This document shows, in pieces, positions 53,371-62,714 of a stretch of 64,000 nucleotides of DNA (position 1 is the stretch's first letter; each line of letters begins with the position of its first letter). The translations under genes were made by a program, and so were the position numbers. The stretch is from Polynucleobacter necessarius (GTDB taxonomy: Bacteria > Pseudomonadota > Gammaproteobacteria > Burkholderiales > Burkholderiaceae). Location of the stretch: assembly GCF_900095175.1 (NCBI RefSeq), contig NZ_LT606946.1:846058-910057 (forward strand), in the 5' to 3' direction. Below the pieces are notes generated by a model. The model saw only the letters and a program-made list of their open reading frames with translations. It was not told the DNA's origin and ran no database searches.

Positions 53371-54549
53371 ATGAGCAAAGCTAGTTTTAATTGGGCAGAC
53401 CCCCTACTCCTTGATACGCAATTAACCGAAGAGGAGCGCATGGTGCGCGACGCTGCCGCTGAATATGCCCAGGGTCGTTTAATGCCGCGTATTCATGATG
53501 CTTATCGCAATGAAACTACTGATCCAGCCATCTTCCGTGAAATGGGTGAACTCGGTCTTTTAGGTATCACCATCCCTGAAGAATATGGTGGCGCAAATCT
53601 CAATTACGTTTCTTATGGGTTGATTGCTCGTGAAATTGAGCGCATGGACTCTGGATATCGCTCCATGATGAGCGTGCAATCATCCTTAGCCATGGTTCCT
53701 ATTAATGAGTTTGGTAGCGAGGCTCAAAAACAAAAGTACCTACCCAAGCTCGCTACTGGTGAATGGATTGGTTGCTTTGGATTAACTGAGCCGAATTTTG
53801 GCTCTGATGCTGGCGGCATGATCACTAGAGCCAAGAAGGTTCCAGGTGGCTTCTCGCTCGCTGGCTCCAAGATGTGGATCTCCAATTCCCCAATTGCAGA
53901 TGTATTTGTTGTCTGGGCTAAAAATGATGAAGGCTTGATTAGAGGCTTTATTTTAGAAAAAGGCATGAAGGGACTATCTGCACCCAAGATCAGCGGGAAG
54001 ATGGGTTTACGCGCTTCCATTACCGGCGAAATCGTAATGGATGAAGTCTTTGTCCCAGCTGAAAATGAATTCCCAGAAATTACTGGCCTCAAGGGTCCAT
54101 TTACCTGCTTGAATTCAGCGCGTTACGGCATTGCTTGGGGCACGCTTGGTGCTGCTGAGTGGTGCTGGTATGCTGCACGCCAATACACCATGAATCGCAA
54201 GCAATTTGATCGCCCTCTTGCGGCCAATCAGCTCATTCAAAAGAAATTGGCTGATATGCAGACTGAGATCACGCTGGCCCTTCAAGGCTGCTTGCGCTTA
54301 GGTCGCATGAAGGATGAAGGTATCGCCGCCCCCGAAATCACTTCCATGATGAAGCGAAACTCCTGCGGTAAATCCTTAGATGTAGCTCGACTAGCTAGAG
54401 ACATGCATGGCGGAAACGGCATCTCAGATGAGTATGGCGTAGTACGTCATATGCTCAATCTGGAAGTCGTCAATACCTATGAGGGTACGCATGATATTCA
54501 TGCCCTCATTTTGGGCCGTGCACAAACTGGGATACAGGCATTTAGTTAA
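53371..54549 (+). CDS. Glutaryl-CoA dehydrogenase (acyl-CoA dehydrogenase family)
   Basis: A 392-residue FAD flavoprotein from the ATG at 53371, with a GAGAGGA box upstream; an in-frame ATG at 53332 is less likely. The [18 protein letters not shown] segment is typical of glutaryl-CoA dehydrogenases. The catalytic glutamate is expected in [19 protein letters not shown]. The sequence matches the GcdH branch, which decarboxylates glutaryl-CoA to crotonyl-CoA in lysine/tryptophan breakdown. The 3' end overlaps mnmH by 4 bases on the opposite strand. Confidence 0.88.
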   Translation: MSKASFNWADPLLLDTQLTEEERMVRDAAAEYAQGRLMPRIHDAYRNETTDPAIFREMGELGLLGITIPEEYGGANLNYVSYGLIAREIERMDSGYRSMMSVQSSLAMVPINEFGSEAQKQKYLPKLATGEWIGCFGLTEPNFGSDAGGMITRAKKVPGGFSLAGSKMWISNSPIADVFVVWAKNDEGLIRGFILEKGMKGLSAPKISGKMGLRASITGEIVMDEVFVPAENEFPEITGLKGPFTCLNSARYGIAWGTLGAAEWCWYAARQYTMNRKQFDRPLAANQLIQKKLADMQTEITLALQGCLRLGRMKDEGIAAPEITSMMKRNSCGKSLDVARLARDMHGGNGISDEYGVVRHMLNLEVVNTYEGTHDIHALILGRAQTGIQAFS

Positions 54550-55619
54550 AGCTGAATTTTCGTGATGAGGTCTTTTGCAGCTTTTGCGAAGGCTTCATCA
54601 CTGTCATTCTCAAGTTCTACGAAATGATCTTCGCGATAGCCTGGAAAATTGCGAACGATAGAAGATTGGTAGGATGGGTCGTAATGCATCACCAATAATT
54701 CTTCCACTAGACTCTCAAAATCTCCCGCATCAATTGCTTCATGCCATTTGGCAATTTGAATCTTGCCATAGCGCGATGTTAACAAGCCAAACTTTTGCTT
54801 AAAGCTTTCAGGGTTAGATAAAAAATGTCGGTACTCACGCAGAAGCCAAGAAACACGTGTAGCAGTAGTTGAACGAAGTTCAATGCACTGACCTTCACGA
54901 ATCCGCTCCATTAATGGATCCGGAATATGTAAGCCGCCTACCTTTTTGCTTTCAGACTCAACAAATATAATCTTGCTGGAGTCCAATTGATTCAACGCAT
55001 TCCACAAATTCGTCTCAAAGCTCTTTTGTGAAGGTTGCTCAATATTCGGCTCATTGCCAAGGACTGAGCCACGGTGAATAGCTAAGCCCTCAAGATCGAG
55101 TATTTGCTGCCCAAGTAAGCCAATCTCCTGGAGGATGCGAGTCTTGCCGCTTCCAGTCATACCGGCAATCACCTGGAAAGAAAAATCTTTTGCGGCCTGA
55201 TCCAGGCCATCAATCACAACACGACGAAAGCCTTGGTAGCCACTTTGTAGTTGCATGGCCTTCCAGCCAATGCGATTGAGAATGTGGGTAAATGCACCGC
55301 TGCGCTCGCCACCACGCCAGCAGTAAATCAAAGGACGCCATTCTCTTGAAAAATCGATGAGAGAGTTTTCTAGATGGTTGGCAATATTGCGTGAGACATA
55401 GGCGGCGCCTAATTTCTTTGCTGCAAATGGTGATACCTGCTTATACAAGGTGCCGATCTCTATACACTCATCATTGCTTAAGACCGGAAGATTAATGGCA
55501 CCAGGGATATGATCTAAAGCAAATTCTGCTGGTGACCTGACATCAATGATGGCGTCGAACTGATCCAAAGATGATGCCAGTTTTTCAATACTCAAAATGT
55601 GCGGGTTACTGGATTGCAA
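54546..55619 (-). CDS. mnmH: MnmH/SelU, tRNA 2-selenouridine synthase
   Basis: A 357-residue protein with an N-terminal rhodanese domain ([20 protein letters not shown], then active cysteine in [12 protein letters not shown]) and a C-terminal P-loop part ([13 protein letters not shown]). It exchanges sulfur for selenium at the wobble uridine of Lys, Glu and Gln tRNAs using selenophosphate. No selD was seen in the window. The gene lies at the downstream end of the minus-strand sulfur block, 8 bases after the thioesterase gene. Confidence 0.93.
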   Translation of the reverse strand: MQSSNPHILSIEKLASSLDQFDAIIDVRSPAEFALDHIPGAINLPVLSNDECIEIGTLYKQVSPFAAKKLGAAYVSRNIANHLENSLIDFSREWRPLIYCWRGGERSGAFTHILNRIGWKAMQLQSGYQGFRRVVIDGLDQAAKDFSFQVIAGMTGSGKTRILQEIGLLGQQILDLEGLAIHRGSVLGNEPNIEQPSQKSFETNLWNALNQLDSSKIIFVESESKKVGGLHIPDPLMERIREGQCIELRSTTATRVSWLLREYRHFLSNPESFKQKFGLLTSRYGKIQIAKWHEAIDAGDFESLVEELLVMHYDPSYQSSIVRNFPGYREDHFVELENDSDEAFAKAAKDLITKIQL

Positions 55620-55627
55620 ACAATATC

Positions 55628-56047
55628 CTATCGTAGCTTGCTGGTCACATGATCAGGCCAGGGCGTAGATTTTCCAGTCTTTAGATCAACCCACACCATG
55701 GTGGCACCCCCTACTGCTGCCATCGTGTCAGGCTCAGTAGTTAATGCCATCGTGGTGTAAACATCCAAACTTGAACGACCAATATTTCCAATATAGGTTT
55801 TTAAAATGAGATCGCCTGGATAAGAAAGCTGTTGATAGAAATTACAAAAACCATTCATCATCAGCATAGACTCGTCACCAGGTGCGACATTGTAACCAAG
55901 TGAAGTAATCCACTCCACCCTAGCCTGCTCCATGTAACGAAAGTACACCGTGTTGTTGACATGGCCATATGCATCCATATCACCCCAACGAATCGGCATA
56001 TTCATCCCATGAACAAACTTTTTCTCCTCTGGGATTTCTATGCGCAT
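55628..56047 (-). CDS. Hotdog-fold acyl-CoA thioesterase (4-hydroxybenzoyl-CoA thioesterase type)
   Basis: A 139-residue single hotdog-domain protein. The catalytic-aspartate segment is IRWGDMDAYGHVNNTVYFRYMEQ, typical of the 4HBT/YbgC family. Substrate not known. Between the mnmH gene and the sulfur-transferase-like gene, on the same strand, so they may share a transcript. Confidence 0.88.
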   Translation of the reverse strand: MRIEIPEEKKFVHGMNMPIRWGDMDAYGHVNNTVYFRYMEQARVEWITSLGYNVAPGDESMLMMNGFCNFYQQLSYPGDLILKTYIGNIGRSSLDVYTTMALTTEPDTMAAVGGATMVWVDLKTGKSTPWPDHVTSKLR

Positions 56048-56074
56048 GATTTCTCAGTGGCAATCAAAGATGAA

Positions 56075-56419
56075 TCAGCGAACTTGCAGTGCCATTTGAT
56101 ACAAATTGGTGGAGCGAGCCCCAGAACGGCAAAATGCCAATATCGGACCCGGCATTGTTTTGAGTAAACGGGCCATTTCAATAACCTGATCCTGAGTAAA
56201 CGCACCTGGGATTACAGGCAAAAAGGCGTAGTTCAAACCCAATGCTTCTGCTTGAGCCTGAATTTGGGCATTCGTGGGTTGATCAGGCCCACCCTCAAAA
56301 TCTGGACGATTGTTGATTACGCTTTTGTAACCCTGCTTAACAATTTCAGCTAAGTGGCTGGGATCAATCTGACCGAGTGTGCCGAACTGATCGGTATGAC
56401 AGGAAATAGGAAGGCTCAT
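56075..56419 (-). CDS. TIGR01244-type phosphatase/sulfur transferase-like protein
   Basis: A 114-residue protein. The active site is FCRSGARSTNLY (CxxGxRS of dual-specificity-phosphatase-like folds) and the segment GYKSVINNRPDFEGGPDQP is typical of the Blh/TIGR01244 family. These proteins are often encoded near persulfide dioxygenases and sulfur genes, so a role in sulfur handling is plausible. It lies next to the YeeE/YedE genes. Confidence 0.85.
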   Translation of the reverse strand: MSLPISCHTDQFGTLGQIDPSHLAEIVKQGYKSVINNRPDFEGGPDQPTNAQIQAQAEALGLNYAFLPVIPGAFTQDQVIEMARLLKTMPGPILAFCRSGARSTNLYQMALQVR

Positions 56420-56484
56420 CTAAACCTCAAAAAAATAGACAAAAAAAGAGTGTAAAAACTAATTATCCAGATTTTAAATCAGAC

Positions 56485-56919
56485 TTACTTCTTGTGACCC
56501 GTAAAGAAGCGATTGCACAGCTCCATGCCCACCAGCATTGCCAATACAAAGACTAAAGCCTTGAGATGCCCGGCGCCAAGAGCAACAAGCGCAGGGCCAG
56601 GGCAAAATCCAGCAATACCCCAACCTGCCCCAAAAATAAGACCTCCAATGACGAGAGGTTTAGTGATATCTCTTCTAGTTGGGATGTGGAGCGCACCACC
56701 AAAAAATGCCTCAGTACGTTTAGAGACCAAATAAAAGCCACCTAGACCCACAAGAATTGCTCCTCCCATGACAAACATTAAAGAGGGATCCCAGTTACCA
56801 GCAAGATCTAGGAAGCTAAGAATCTTTTGTGGGTTACTCATGCCAGAAATAATGAGGCCGAATCCAAACAAAACACCTATCAAATACTGGCTATAGAAAT
56901 TAAAGTGTCTTCTCGTCAT
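56485..56919 (-). CDS. Short YeeE/YedE-type (DUF6691) membrane protein
   Basis: A 144-residue membrane protein with about four helices. Characteristic family motifs are GFGLIISGMSNPQKILSFLDL (near the start) and GAGWGIAGFCPGPALVALG, with the conserved cysteine in GFCPGPA. YeeE/YedE proteins transport thiosulfate or other sulfur-bearing ions, usually as two half-size proteins. It abuts the disrupted partner upstream with no gap. Confidence 0.88.
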   Translation of the reverse strand: MTRRHFNFYSQYLIGVLFGFGLIISGMSNPQKILSFLDLAGNWDPSLMFVMGGAILVGLGGFYLVSKRTEAFFGGALHIPTRRDITKPLVIGGLIFGAGWGIAGFCPGPALVALGAGHLKALVFVLAMLVGMELCNRFFTGHKK

Positions 56920-57338
56920 TTAAAGACCCAATATATGGCGAATGACAAAAACCGTCAAAAACCCAGCACCCATAAAAGATAGAGTGGCAACCAAAGACTT
57001 TGGGGACAAACGAGATAGGCCGCAAACACCATGACCGCTAGTGCAACCTGAGCCGTAATTAGAGCCAAAACCCACCAACAAGCCAGCAATAATGATTGCG
57101 ACCCAATCAGCATCTATTACTGAGCTTGTATGAAGATCAAAAAATAAGCCCCCCAAAAAATGGTGCGCTTAATAAGCCAACTAACATCGCCCTCTTTGGG
57201 CGAAAGCAATCCCGAAACAATGCCGCTGATACCTAGAATACGCCCATGAAGAATGACGTATAAAGCCGCTGCAATACCTAATAAGATCTCGCCAAAAAAA
57301 GCGGGGCCCGGGGAGAAAGCCAACCAATCTATTTGCAT
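56920..57338 (-). pseudogene. YeeE/YedE-type half transporter, frameshifted at T6/G6 runs
   Basis: The first 73 codons ([53 protein letters not shown]) end in TAA at 57117-57119. The C-terminal half, with the signature [20 protein letters not shown] and [18 protein letters not shown], is in the -1 frame. Both join if one base is added in the T6 or G6 run at about 57147-57160. Intact relatives of about 140 residues are the partner of the short DUF6691 protein next door. Without repair, the second conserved cysteine region is not produced in the frame. Confidence 0.8.
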
Positions 57339-57359
57339 ACTATTTATCTGGCCTATGAA

Positions 57360-58481
57360 TTAACTGCAGGGATTGGGTGCATTACGTGTTTCTAAATAAC
57401 GCAGAGCTAAGTAAGCACCAAAGATAAAGCCTGGCAAAGCTAGCAGCGAGCCAATTGCTAAGGTAGAAATACCACTCAAACCTTGGCCAACAGTGCAACC
57501 AAGTGCTGTAACACCGCCAAAGCCCATCAAGCTAGCTCCAACCAAGTGATTAGCGGTATCTTCAGGATTGCGAAAGCTCTCCCAGCGAAATGACTTAGTA
57601 ATCAGCGATACGCAAGCAGACCCAGTAATCATTCCAGCGACGGCAGCAATACCAAGAGTAATAATTTTTGAGGTGTCGCTGTAGAGCATTAACCAATCTA
57701 ATGAGAAAGCATAAGGCGCAACAAAGGAGAGACTCTCCATCCGCCCAGAATTGGTGACCAAGAAAACCTCTTCCAAGGTATTAGGGTCTTCGGTAACAAA
57801 ACCTAAGTTTCCAGATACAAACCATACTGCGCAGATAACCAGACCAACAAAAATTCCGGCAAATAAGTTTTCTGCTGTCCAGAATGCTTTGCTAGCAAGA
57901 GTGTAGACAATAAAAGCAAAGCCGATAATCAAACCAAGAGCAAGATGTAAATTATTTCTGGCAATGCCGGTAACAGGACTCAAAATGCTTGGTAAATCCT
58001 GAGGAGTATTCAGTGCAATAAATACAGAATCCAAAGTGTTAATGCGAATAACCCCGAGAAAGCCTTTCATAGTCATATAGGCAGTTAGCCCAAGAACAAT
58101 AAACACAATAATTGACTTGAGATTACCACCACCAATACGAACCAGCGTTTTGCTTCCACAACCCGATGCGAGCACCATACCAAAGCCAAATAAGGTGCTA
58201 CCTACAATAGTTGATAACCATAAAAACTTACTACCGGTATACATGCTCTTCAGTGGATCGATCAAACCAAGGTAAGACATCAGTGCAAAGCCAACGACGG
58301 CAACACCAATAGCAAGAAACCACTGCTTTAGACGACCCCAGCTGGACATAATATAAATATCTGAAACTGCACCCATGCTGCAAAAACCCGTTTTTTGCAT
58401 CACGGCGCCAAGCAAAAAAGTAATTGCGAAGGTCGCCCATAGAACGGACTTACTCAAACTATTGATATCAACTGCTTCCAT
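57360..58481 (-). CDS. Full-length YeeE/YedE sulfur-compound transporter
   Basis: A 373-residue membrane protein with about ten helices in two internally similar halves. The conserved cysteine motifs are KTGFCSMGA, ASGCGSKTLVRIGGGNLKS, and GCTVGQGLSGIS, similar to the bacterial thiosulfate transporter TsuA. The cysteines pass thiosulfate across the inner membrane in the characterised relative. It lies directly after the small cytochrome c gene in the sox region, so transport of a Sox intermediate or end product is likely. Confidence 0.9.
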   Translation of the reverse strand: MEAVDINSLSKSVLWATFAITFLLGAVMQKTGFCSMGAVSDIYIMSSWGRLKQWFLAIGVAVVGFALMSYLGLIDPLKSMYTGSKFLWLSTIVGSTLFGFGMVLASGCGSKTLVRIGGGNLKSIIVFIVLGLTAYMTMKGFLGVIRINTLDSVFIALNTPQDLPSILSPVTGIARNNLHLALGLIIGFAFIVYTLASKAFWTAENLFAGIFVGLVICAVWFVSGNLGFVTEDPNTLEEVFLVTNSGRMESLSFVAPYAFSLDWLMLYSDTSKIITLGIAAVAGMITGSACVSLITKSFRWESFRNPEDTANHLVGASLMGFGGVTALGCTVGQGLSGISTLAIGSLLALPGFIFGAYLALRYLETRNAPNPCS

Positions 58482-58497
58482 ATTAAAAATTCTTTAA

Positions 58498-58815
58498 TTA
58501 TTTTTTAAATTTATAAAGCTGCTGATTGAGAAAGGCCGTGACATCTGCCTCATCTTCAGGAAAGAGATCTAGCCGCAGTTCTGTATTACACATTGCAACC
58601 ATCGACTTTAAATTCTGCAGGCTTTTAACCTTGCTGTCGCTGCGGGTGTAGATCATATCGCCATTACCAAAGCCCGACTTTTTAGAGTGACAGGTGTAGC
58701 ACTTCTGCTCATCAATCTTCTTGCCGTTAGCAACATCCGGACTTGCAGAGGCGTATAAATTAAGGCCAAAGATAGCGGCCAGTGCAAAGCACAGCTTTAG
58801 TCGTAGTAATTTCAT
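58498..58815 (-). CDS. Small periplasmic cytochrome c
   Basis: A 105-residue protein with a signal peptide (residues 1 to about 24) and one haem site CYTCH. The short length and the SKVKSLQNLKSMVAMCNTEL segment suit a monohaem electron carrier. It may take electrons from the Sox proteins. It sits between the metallo-hydrolase and the full-length YeeE gene. Confidence 0.85.
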   Translation of the reverse strand: MKLLRLKLCFALAAIFGLNLYASASPDVANGKKIDEQKCYTCHSKKSGFGNGDMIYTRSDSKVKSLQNLKSMVAMCNTELRLDLFPEDEADVTAFLNQQLYKFKK

Positions 58816-58875
58816 TTGAAATCAGCCATTTAGCGATGTAAACGACTATTTTAAAGCCCGGATGATAAATTTGCT

Positions 58876-59846
58876 TTATTCCGCCTGAATCGACAGGTAA
58901 ACGTTATAGGCATTCATGCGGTTTGCAGCTCTAAATAAGGGCATTCCTTCGTATTCCGACCAATCAGTCTGCCGATAAGCCTCCTTAAAAGGATCCATAT
59001 TTACAGCGGACTTCGTCATCGATTCACGCAAATATCTCAAATAATCCCTCGTAAAGCGGATATCTTCGATGGGATTGATGGATTGAGGCCCATGCCCCGG
59101 TATAACTACCTTGGGTTTAAATTTCTCAAACTCATCTAAGGCTTTTAGCCACCCCTTGCTATCCGCATTGCCCACAAAAGGAATGCGGCCACGGAAAACC
59201 AAATCTCCAGCAAAAAGGACTTCCTCTGACGGAATGTAAACCAATAGATCTTCTGGAGCATGGGCTGGGCCTACTCGGCTAATTAAAAACTCAACTCCGC
59301 CGATATTTAACTTTAATTGTTTATCAATCCAAATATCTGCTGGTAATAATTTTGTTTGATCATTGACCCGCGGGGCAAAATCAACCCGCGAAGCAATTAA
59401 ACGTTGTTTTGCCGTTTCGGAGGAAAGATAGTTTCTACCCTCCCCTTGCGCATAAATCTTTGCGCCAATCTTTTTAAATTCCTGCAATCCATACACATGG
59501 TCGGCATGGTAATGAGTCACCACAACAGCAATAATTTTTTGCTTAGTAACTTTTGAAATCTCTTGAATCAACTTTTTCGCAAGGACTGGAGAGCCCAAGG
59601 CATCTATGACAACCACTCCCTTAGGGGTTACAACGAAACCTGCATTAGAGATAAAGTTTTGATTTTCGCTGCTACCTAATTCTGCCCTACCTTGAACGAA
59701 GTAAGTATGTGGCGCTACTTTAATGGGATTTAGCAATACACCTGCTGGATCATTTTTAGCTGGGCTGCTTTGAGCAAAGCAGAGGCTAAAAAAATAGCAT
59801 TAATCAATAATGCTATTTTTAGATGGCGAATACTGCGCAGGAGCAT
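58876..59846 (-). pseudogene. Periplasmic metallo-beta-lactamase-fold hydrolase, frameshift in the signal peptide
   Basis: The main frame encodes the metallo-hydrolase fold: THYHADHVYG (zinc ligands), GPAHAPEDL, GDLVF and VIPGHGPQ. Its own frame is open only from about 59814 and has no ATG before the fold, the nearest start being a TTG at 59736. A good start is the ATG at 59846, which encodes a signal peptide beginning LLRSIRHLKIALLINAIF. This is in another frame and meets the rest at a T7 run (A7 at 59788-59794 on the plus strand). One more T would join it to FSLCFAQSSPAKND, a normal cleavage region. Similar zinc hydrolases (SoxH-like) occur in sox clusters. Translation from TTG would give a cytoplasmic form. 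Confidence 0.75.
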
Positions 59847-59861
59847 ATTCACAGAATGAGA

Positions 59862-60296
59862 TTACGGCTTAATGTAAGCAAAATGATCTTTAAATTGAAG
59901 ATCACCAATTCTTGCTACACCCGATGGAGTGAAGTCGGCATCTAGAATGAATTGATCCTTTTTAAGATTTCTATTTTTTAAAGTAATCTCACAAACTTCA
60001 AAGCGAACACCGCGAGACTTCAATGCACCAACCAGAGGGGCGTATTCAATATTGTTCTTCTTATCCTTGGCGCCCTCCATTAAGATATCAACCCCGTTTG
60101 CATGGGTAACAACAATAATTGTGGTGTCTGGCGCCACATCCAGATGGTTGCGTACATTCCTTAAACCTTTAATGCCTTGGGTCTGAGCATCATCAATGTG
60201 ATAGACAACGCTTGAACCAGCAGCAAATGCATGCTGAGAAACCAACGTAGAACAAGCAATAAGAATTGATGCAGCTAAAGATAGATATTTTTTCAT
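59862..60296 (-). CDS. Periplasmic DsrE-fold protein
   Basis: 144 residues with a signal peptide ending at about Ala26 (HAFAA). The mature domain resembles DsrE/DsrF/TusD-type sulfurtransferases: KGLRNVRNHLDV, TTIIVVTHANGVDILMEGA and SRGVRFEVCEITLKNR, with one candidate cysteine in FEVCE. Periplasmic members are common beside sox genes. It follows soxB by 15 bases, so it belongs to the same transcript. Confidence 0.85.
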   Translation of the reverse strand: MKKYLSLAASILIACSTLVSQHAFAAGSSVVYHIDDAQTQGIKGLRNVRNHLDVAPDTTIIVVTHANGVDILMEGAKDKKNNIEYAPLVGALKSRGVRFEVCEITLKNRNLKKDQFILDADFTPSGVARIGDLQFKDHFAYIKP

Positions 60297-60311
60297 GACG
60301 GTTCTTTCTGT

Positions 60312-62045
60312 TTATTTAAGCGCAACCATACCGGGATTATTTTTAACGCCCTTGATGATTGGCTCATTTAGCTGAACTGCTTTGACCACTTTGACATCTC
60401 GAAGATGACGCTCAATGACGTCCCAAATCGCCTCGCCACCAGCATTCTTCGCCTCTTCGCTTACAGGAGCCCAGCCGGCAACTTTATAAGTCTTGCTTGG
60501 ATCGATGTCCTTGCCATTGAGACGCATATCGCTAATACGCTTGCCGGCAGATGCAGCCGGATCAATGGTGTATTGCATGCCACCGACACGAACCATATCA
60601 CCACCCTGCTGATAATACGGATCAGGATTAAATAGGTTATCCGCCACATCCTCAAGAATCGTCTTAATCATTTCACCGGTCATGTTCGTAACCGTGGTGT
60701 ATGGATAAGTAATAGCCGTTTGATCCAATAAGTTTTCACGGGTAATTGGTTGACCTGGCAGCAAGCTAGTTCCCCAACGGAAACCTGGTGAGAATGCAAT
60801 TTCCGCATTCTTCTGAGCCATGAGGCCATCCAAGATCAATTGGTCAAAGCTACCATTGAAATTACCACGACGGTACAAGAGACCTTCTGTTGTCGCCAAT
60901 TTTTCATTGAGCTTAGCTTCATATGGTGCCCTGATTTTTTGAATCAGCTTATTCATTGCAGGATCAGCAGGGATCATATTGGAGAAGATTGGGAAGAGCT
61001 TATAACGGAAATCTACCGGTTTTCCACCCTTTACATCAAAGTCCAACACACCTAAGAACTTGGTATTCGAGCCAGCATTGGTCACCAAAGTTACGCCACC
61101 AGCATTCTTTACCTTGACAGGAATTGGAACTCCATCATGGGTATGACCTCCCATAATGGCATCTAAACCGGTAACACGGGATGCCATTTTTAAGTCAACA
61201 TCCATACCGTTATGTGAGAGCAAGACAACCACTTTTGCACCCTTAGCCTTAACCTCATTAATGGTCTTTTGAAGATTCTCTTCCTGGATACCAAAAGTCC
61301 AATCAGGAGTGAAATAACGTGGGTTAGCAATTGGTGTGTATGGGAATGCTTGGCCAATTACGGCAACTTGAACGCCGTTTTGCACTTTCATGACATAAGG
61401 ATTAAATACTGAGTCACCAAAGTCTGCAGTTTTAATATTTTGAGCAACGAAAGACACTTTGCCTTTGAAGTCGCCATTCACAATCTCCATGACGCGCTTC
61501 TCACCGAGAGTCATTTCCCAGTGTGGAGTCATAACATCAACGCCTAAGAGGAGTGCTGCATCAACCATATCCTGGCCATTAGTCCAAAGCGCCGTACCTG
61601 AACCCTGCCAAGTATCACCACCGTCTAATAGCAATGCGCCAGGACGGCTAGATTTGATTTGTTTAATCAAAGTTGCCATGTGGGCAAAGCCACCAACTTT
61701 TCCGTAGTTCTGCGCTGCCGCTACGTAATCAAGGTAAGTGAAGGCATGTGCATCACGTGTACCAGGTTTAATTCCATTTGCCTTTAAAAAATGTTCGCCG
61801 ACCAAGTGTGGGGTTTTGCCTTCTTGAGCACCAATACCAAGATTGACATTAGGCTCACGGAAATAAATTGGTAGAAGTTGCGCATGGCAATCAGTGAAAT
61901 GCAGGAAGTGCACATTACCGAATTTCGGCAAATCATAGAATTTTTGCGCACTGGTTAGGGCGCTTGCAAAATTGGATTGCAAACTCATGCCGCCTGCTGA
62001 GACAATAGCCAATGCTTGCAAAAACTCGCGACGATTTAAAGACAT
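60312..62045 (-). CDS. soxB: SoxB, thiosulfohydrolase
   Basis: A 577-residue dimanganese hydrolase that releases sulfate from SoxY-bound S-thiosulfonate. The twin-arginine signal is NRREFLQALAIVSAGG (RRxFL). The metal site is in LHFTDCHAQLLPIY, the GDTWQGSGTALWTNGQ motif and MGGHTHDG. The length is typical (about 560-580). An AGGAAAA box lies before the ATG, and a hairpin separates it from soxX. Confidence 0.95.
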   Translation of the reverse strand: MSLNRREFLQALAIVSAGGMSLQSNFASALTSAQKFYDLPKFGNVHFLHFTDCHAQLLPIYFREPNVNLGIGAQEGKTPHLVGEHFLKANGIKPGTRDAHAFTYLDYVAAAQNYGKVGGFAHMATLIKQIKSSRPGALLLDGGDTWQGSGTALWTNGQDMVDAALLLGVDVMTPHWEMTLGEKRVMEIVNGDFKGKVSFVAQNIKTADFGDSVFNPYVMKVQNGVQVAVIGQAFPYTPIANPRYFTPDWTFGIQEENLQKTINEVKAKGAKVVVLLSHNGMDVDLKMASRVTGLDAIMGGHTHDGVPIPVKVKNAGGVTLVTNAGSNTKFLGVLDFDVKGGKPVDFRYKLFPIFSNMIPADPAMNKLIQKIRAPYEAKLNEKLATTEGLLYRRGNFNGSFDQLILDGLMAQKNAEIAFSPGFRWGTSLLPGQPITRENLLDQTAITYPYTTVTNMTGEMIKTILEDVADNLFNPDPYYQQGGDMVRVGGMQYTIDPAASAGKRISDMRLNGKDIDPSKTYKVAGWAPVSEEAKNAGGEAIWDVIERHLRDVKVVKAVQLNEPIIKGVKNNPGMVALK

Positions 62046-62061
62046 AGTATTTTCCTAAAGA

Positions 62062-62083
62062 AAACAGACCTTTCGGCCTGTTT
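62062..62083 (-). terminator. Hairpin with U-tract between soxX and soxB
   Basis: On the minus strand AAACAGGCC and GGTCTGTTT pair across a GAAA tetraloop (with one G-U pair), followed by TTTCTTT. It sits in the soxX-soxB gap (45 bases). It may be a partial terminator or a 3' mRNA stabiliser that lowers expression downstream. Confidence 0.5.
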
Positions 62084-62090
62084 ATTTTTA

Positions 62091-62696
62091 TTACTTGTTA
62101 ACAGGCGACTCTGGATCTAAGAGCAATGCCATGACATCCTGCATTTGTTTTTCATTTAAGAGTTTGAAGTGCCCGAAACGAGGCATATTGCTACATACGT
62201 TATATGCCTTGGAATTGTTAATACGATTCCAAGTGTAGGCAACAACCTCTTTAGAGTAACCACGCAATTTGCCATAACCAGTGAGTGACGGGCCAATATT
62301 TCCATAAGAAATTTCTTTTGGAGAAATTTGATGACAGTTATAGCAACCACCACCATTCACAGACCCCGGTTTATCACGCCAGGTTGCGCCTCGGCCGCTT
62401 TGGGCAATCTTTTCACCACTCTTCCAGTCACCGATATATTTACCATCGGATGGCTGCTTGATCATAGCCAGGTTTTCTTTTTGAATCTTTTCACGAACCT
62501 TGGGATCTCCACCACCATCGAGATTTACAGGGTTTGAGCAAAACTTTTGAGCCGCATCTTGATCTAAGCGGTCTAATCCCGCCTGCCCTTTAGCCTCAAA
62601 ACTGTTAGACATCATCTTTTCAAAAGGGGTAGCAGCACTAACAGTACCTGCTACAGCTAGGAGCGTAAACGCCAAAATTGATAATTTGTTTTTCAT
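62091..62696 (-). CDS. soxX: SoxX cytochrome c subunit
   Basis: 201 residues with a signal peptide ending at about Ala21 (TVSA). One haem-binding CYNCH lies in the GGGCYNCHQISPKEISYGNIGPSL segment, and the likely methionine axial ligand is in NMPRFGHFKLLNEKQMQDVMA. SoxX pairs with SoxA to attach thiosulfate to SoxYZ. It lies 18 bases after the soxA end. Confidence 0.93.
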   Translation of the reverse strand: MKNKLSILAFTLLAVAGTVSAATPFEKMMSNSFEAKGQAGLDRLDQDAAQKFCSNPVNLDGGGDPKVREKIQKENLAMIKQPSDGKYIGDWKSGEKIAQSGRGATWRDKPGSVNGGGCYNCHQISPKEISYGNIGPSLTGYGKLRGYSKEVVAYTWNRINNSKAYNVCSNMPRFGHFKLLNEKQMQDVMALLLDPESPVNK

Positions 62697-62714
62697 ATTA
62701 TTTATCTCCAGCGA

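Noticed and set aside
57147..57160. Programmed -1 frameshift in the YeeE half transporter
   Set aside because: No canonical slippery heptamer is in the right frame (A-site re-pairing fails), so programmed translation shift is unlikely; indel or transcription slippage fits better.
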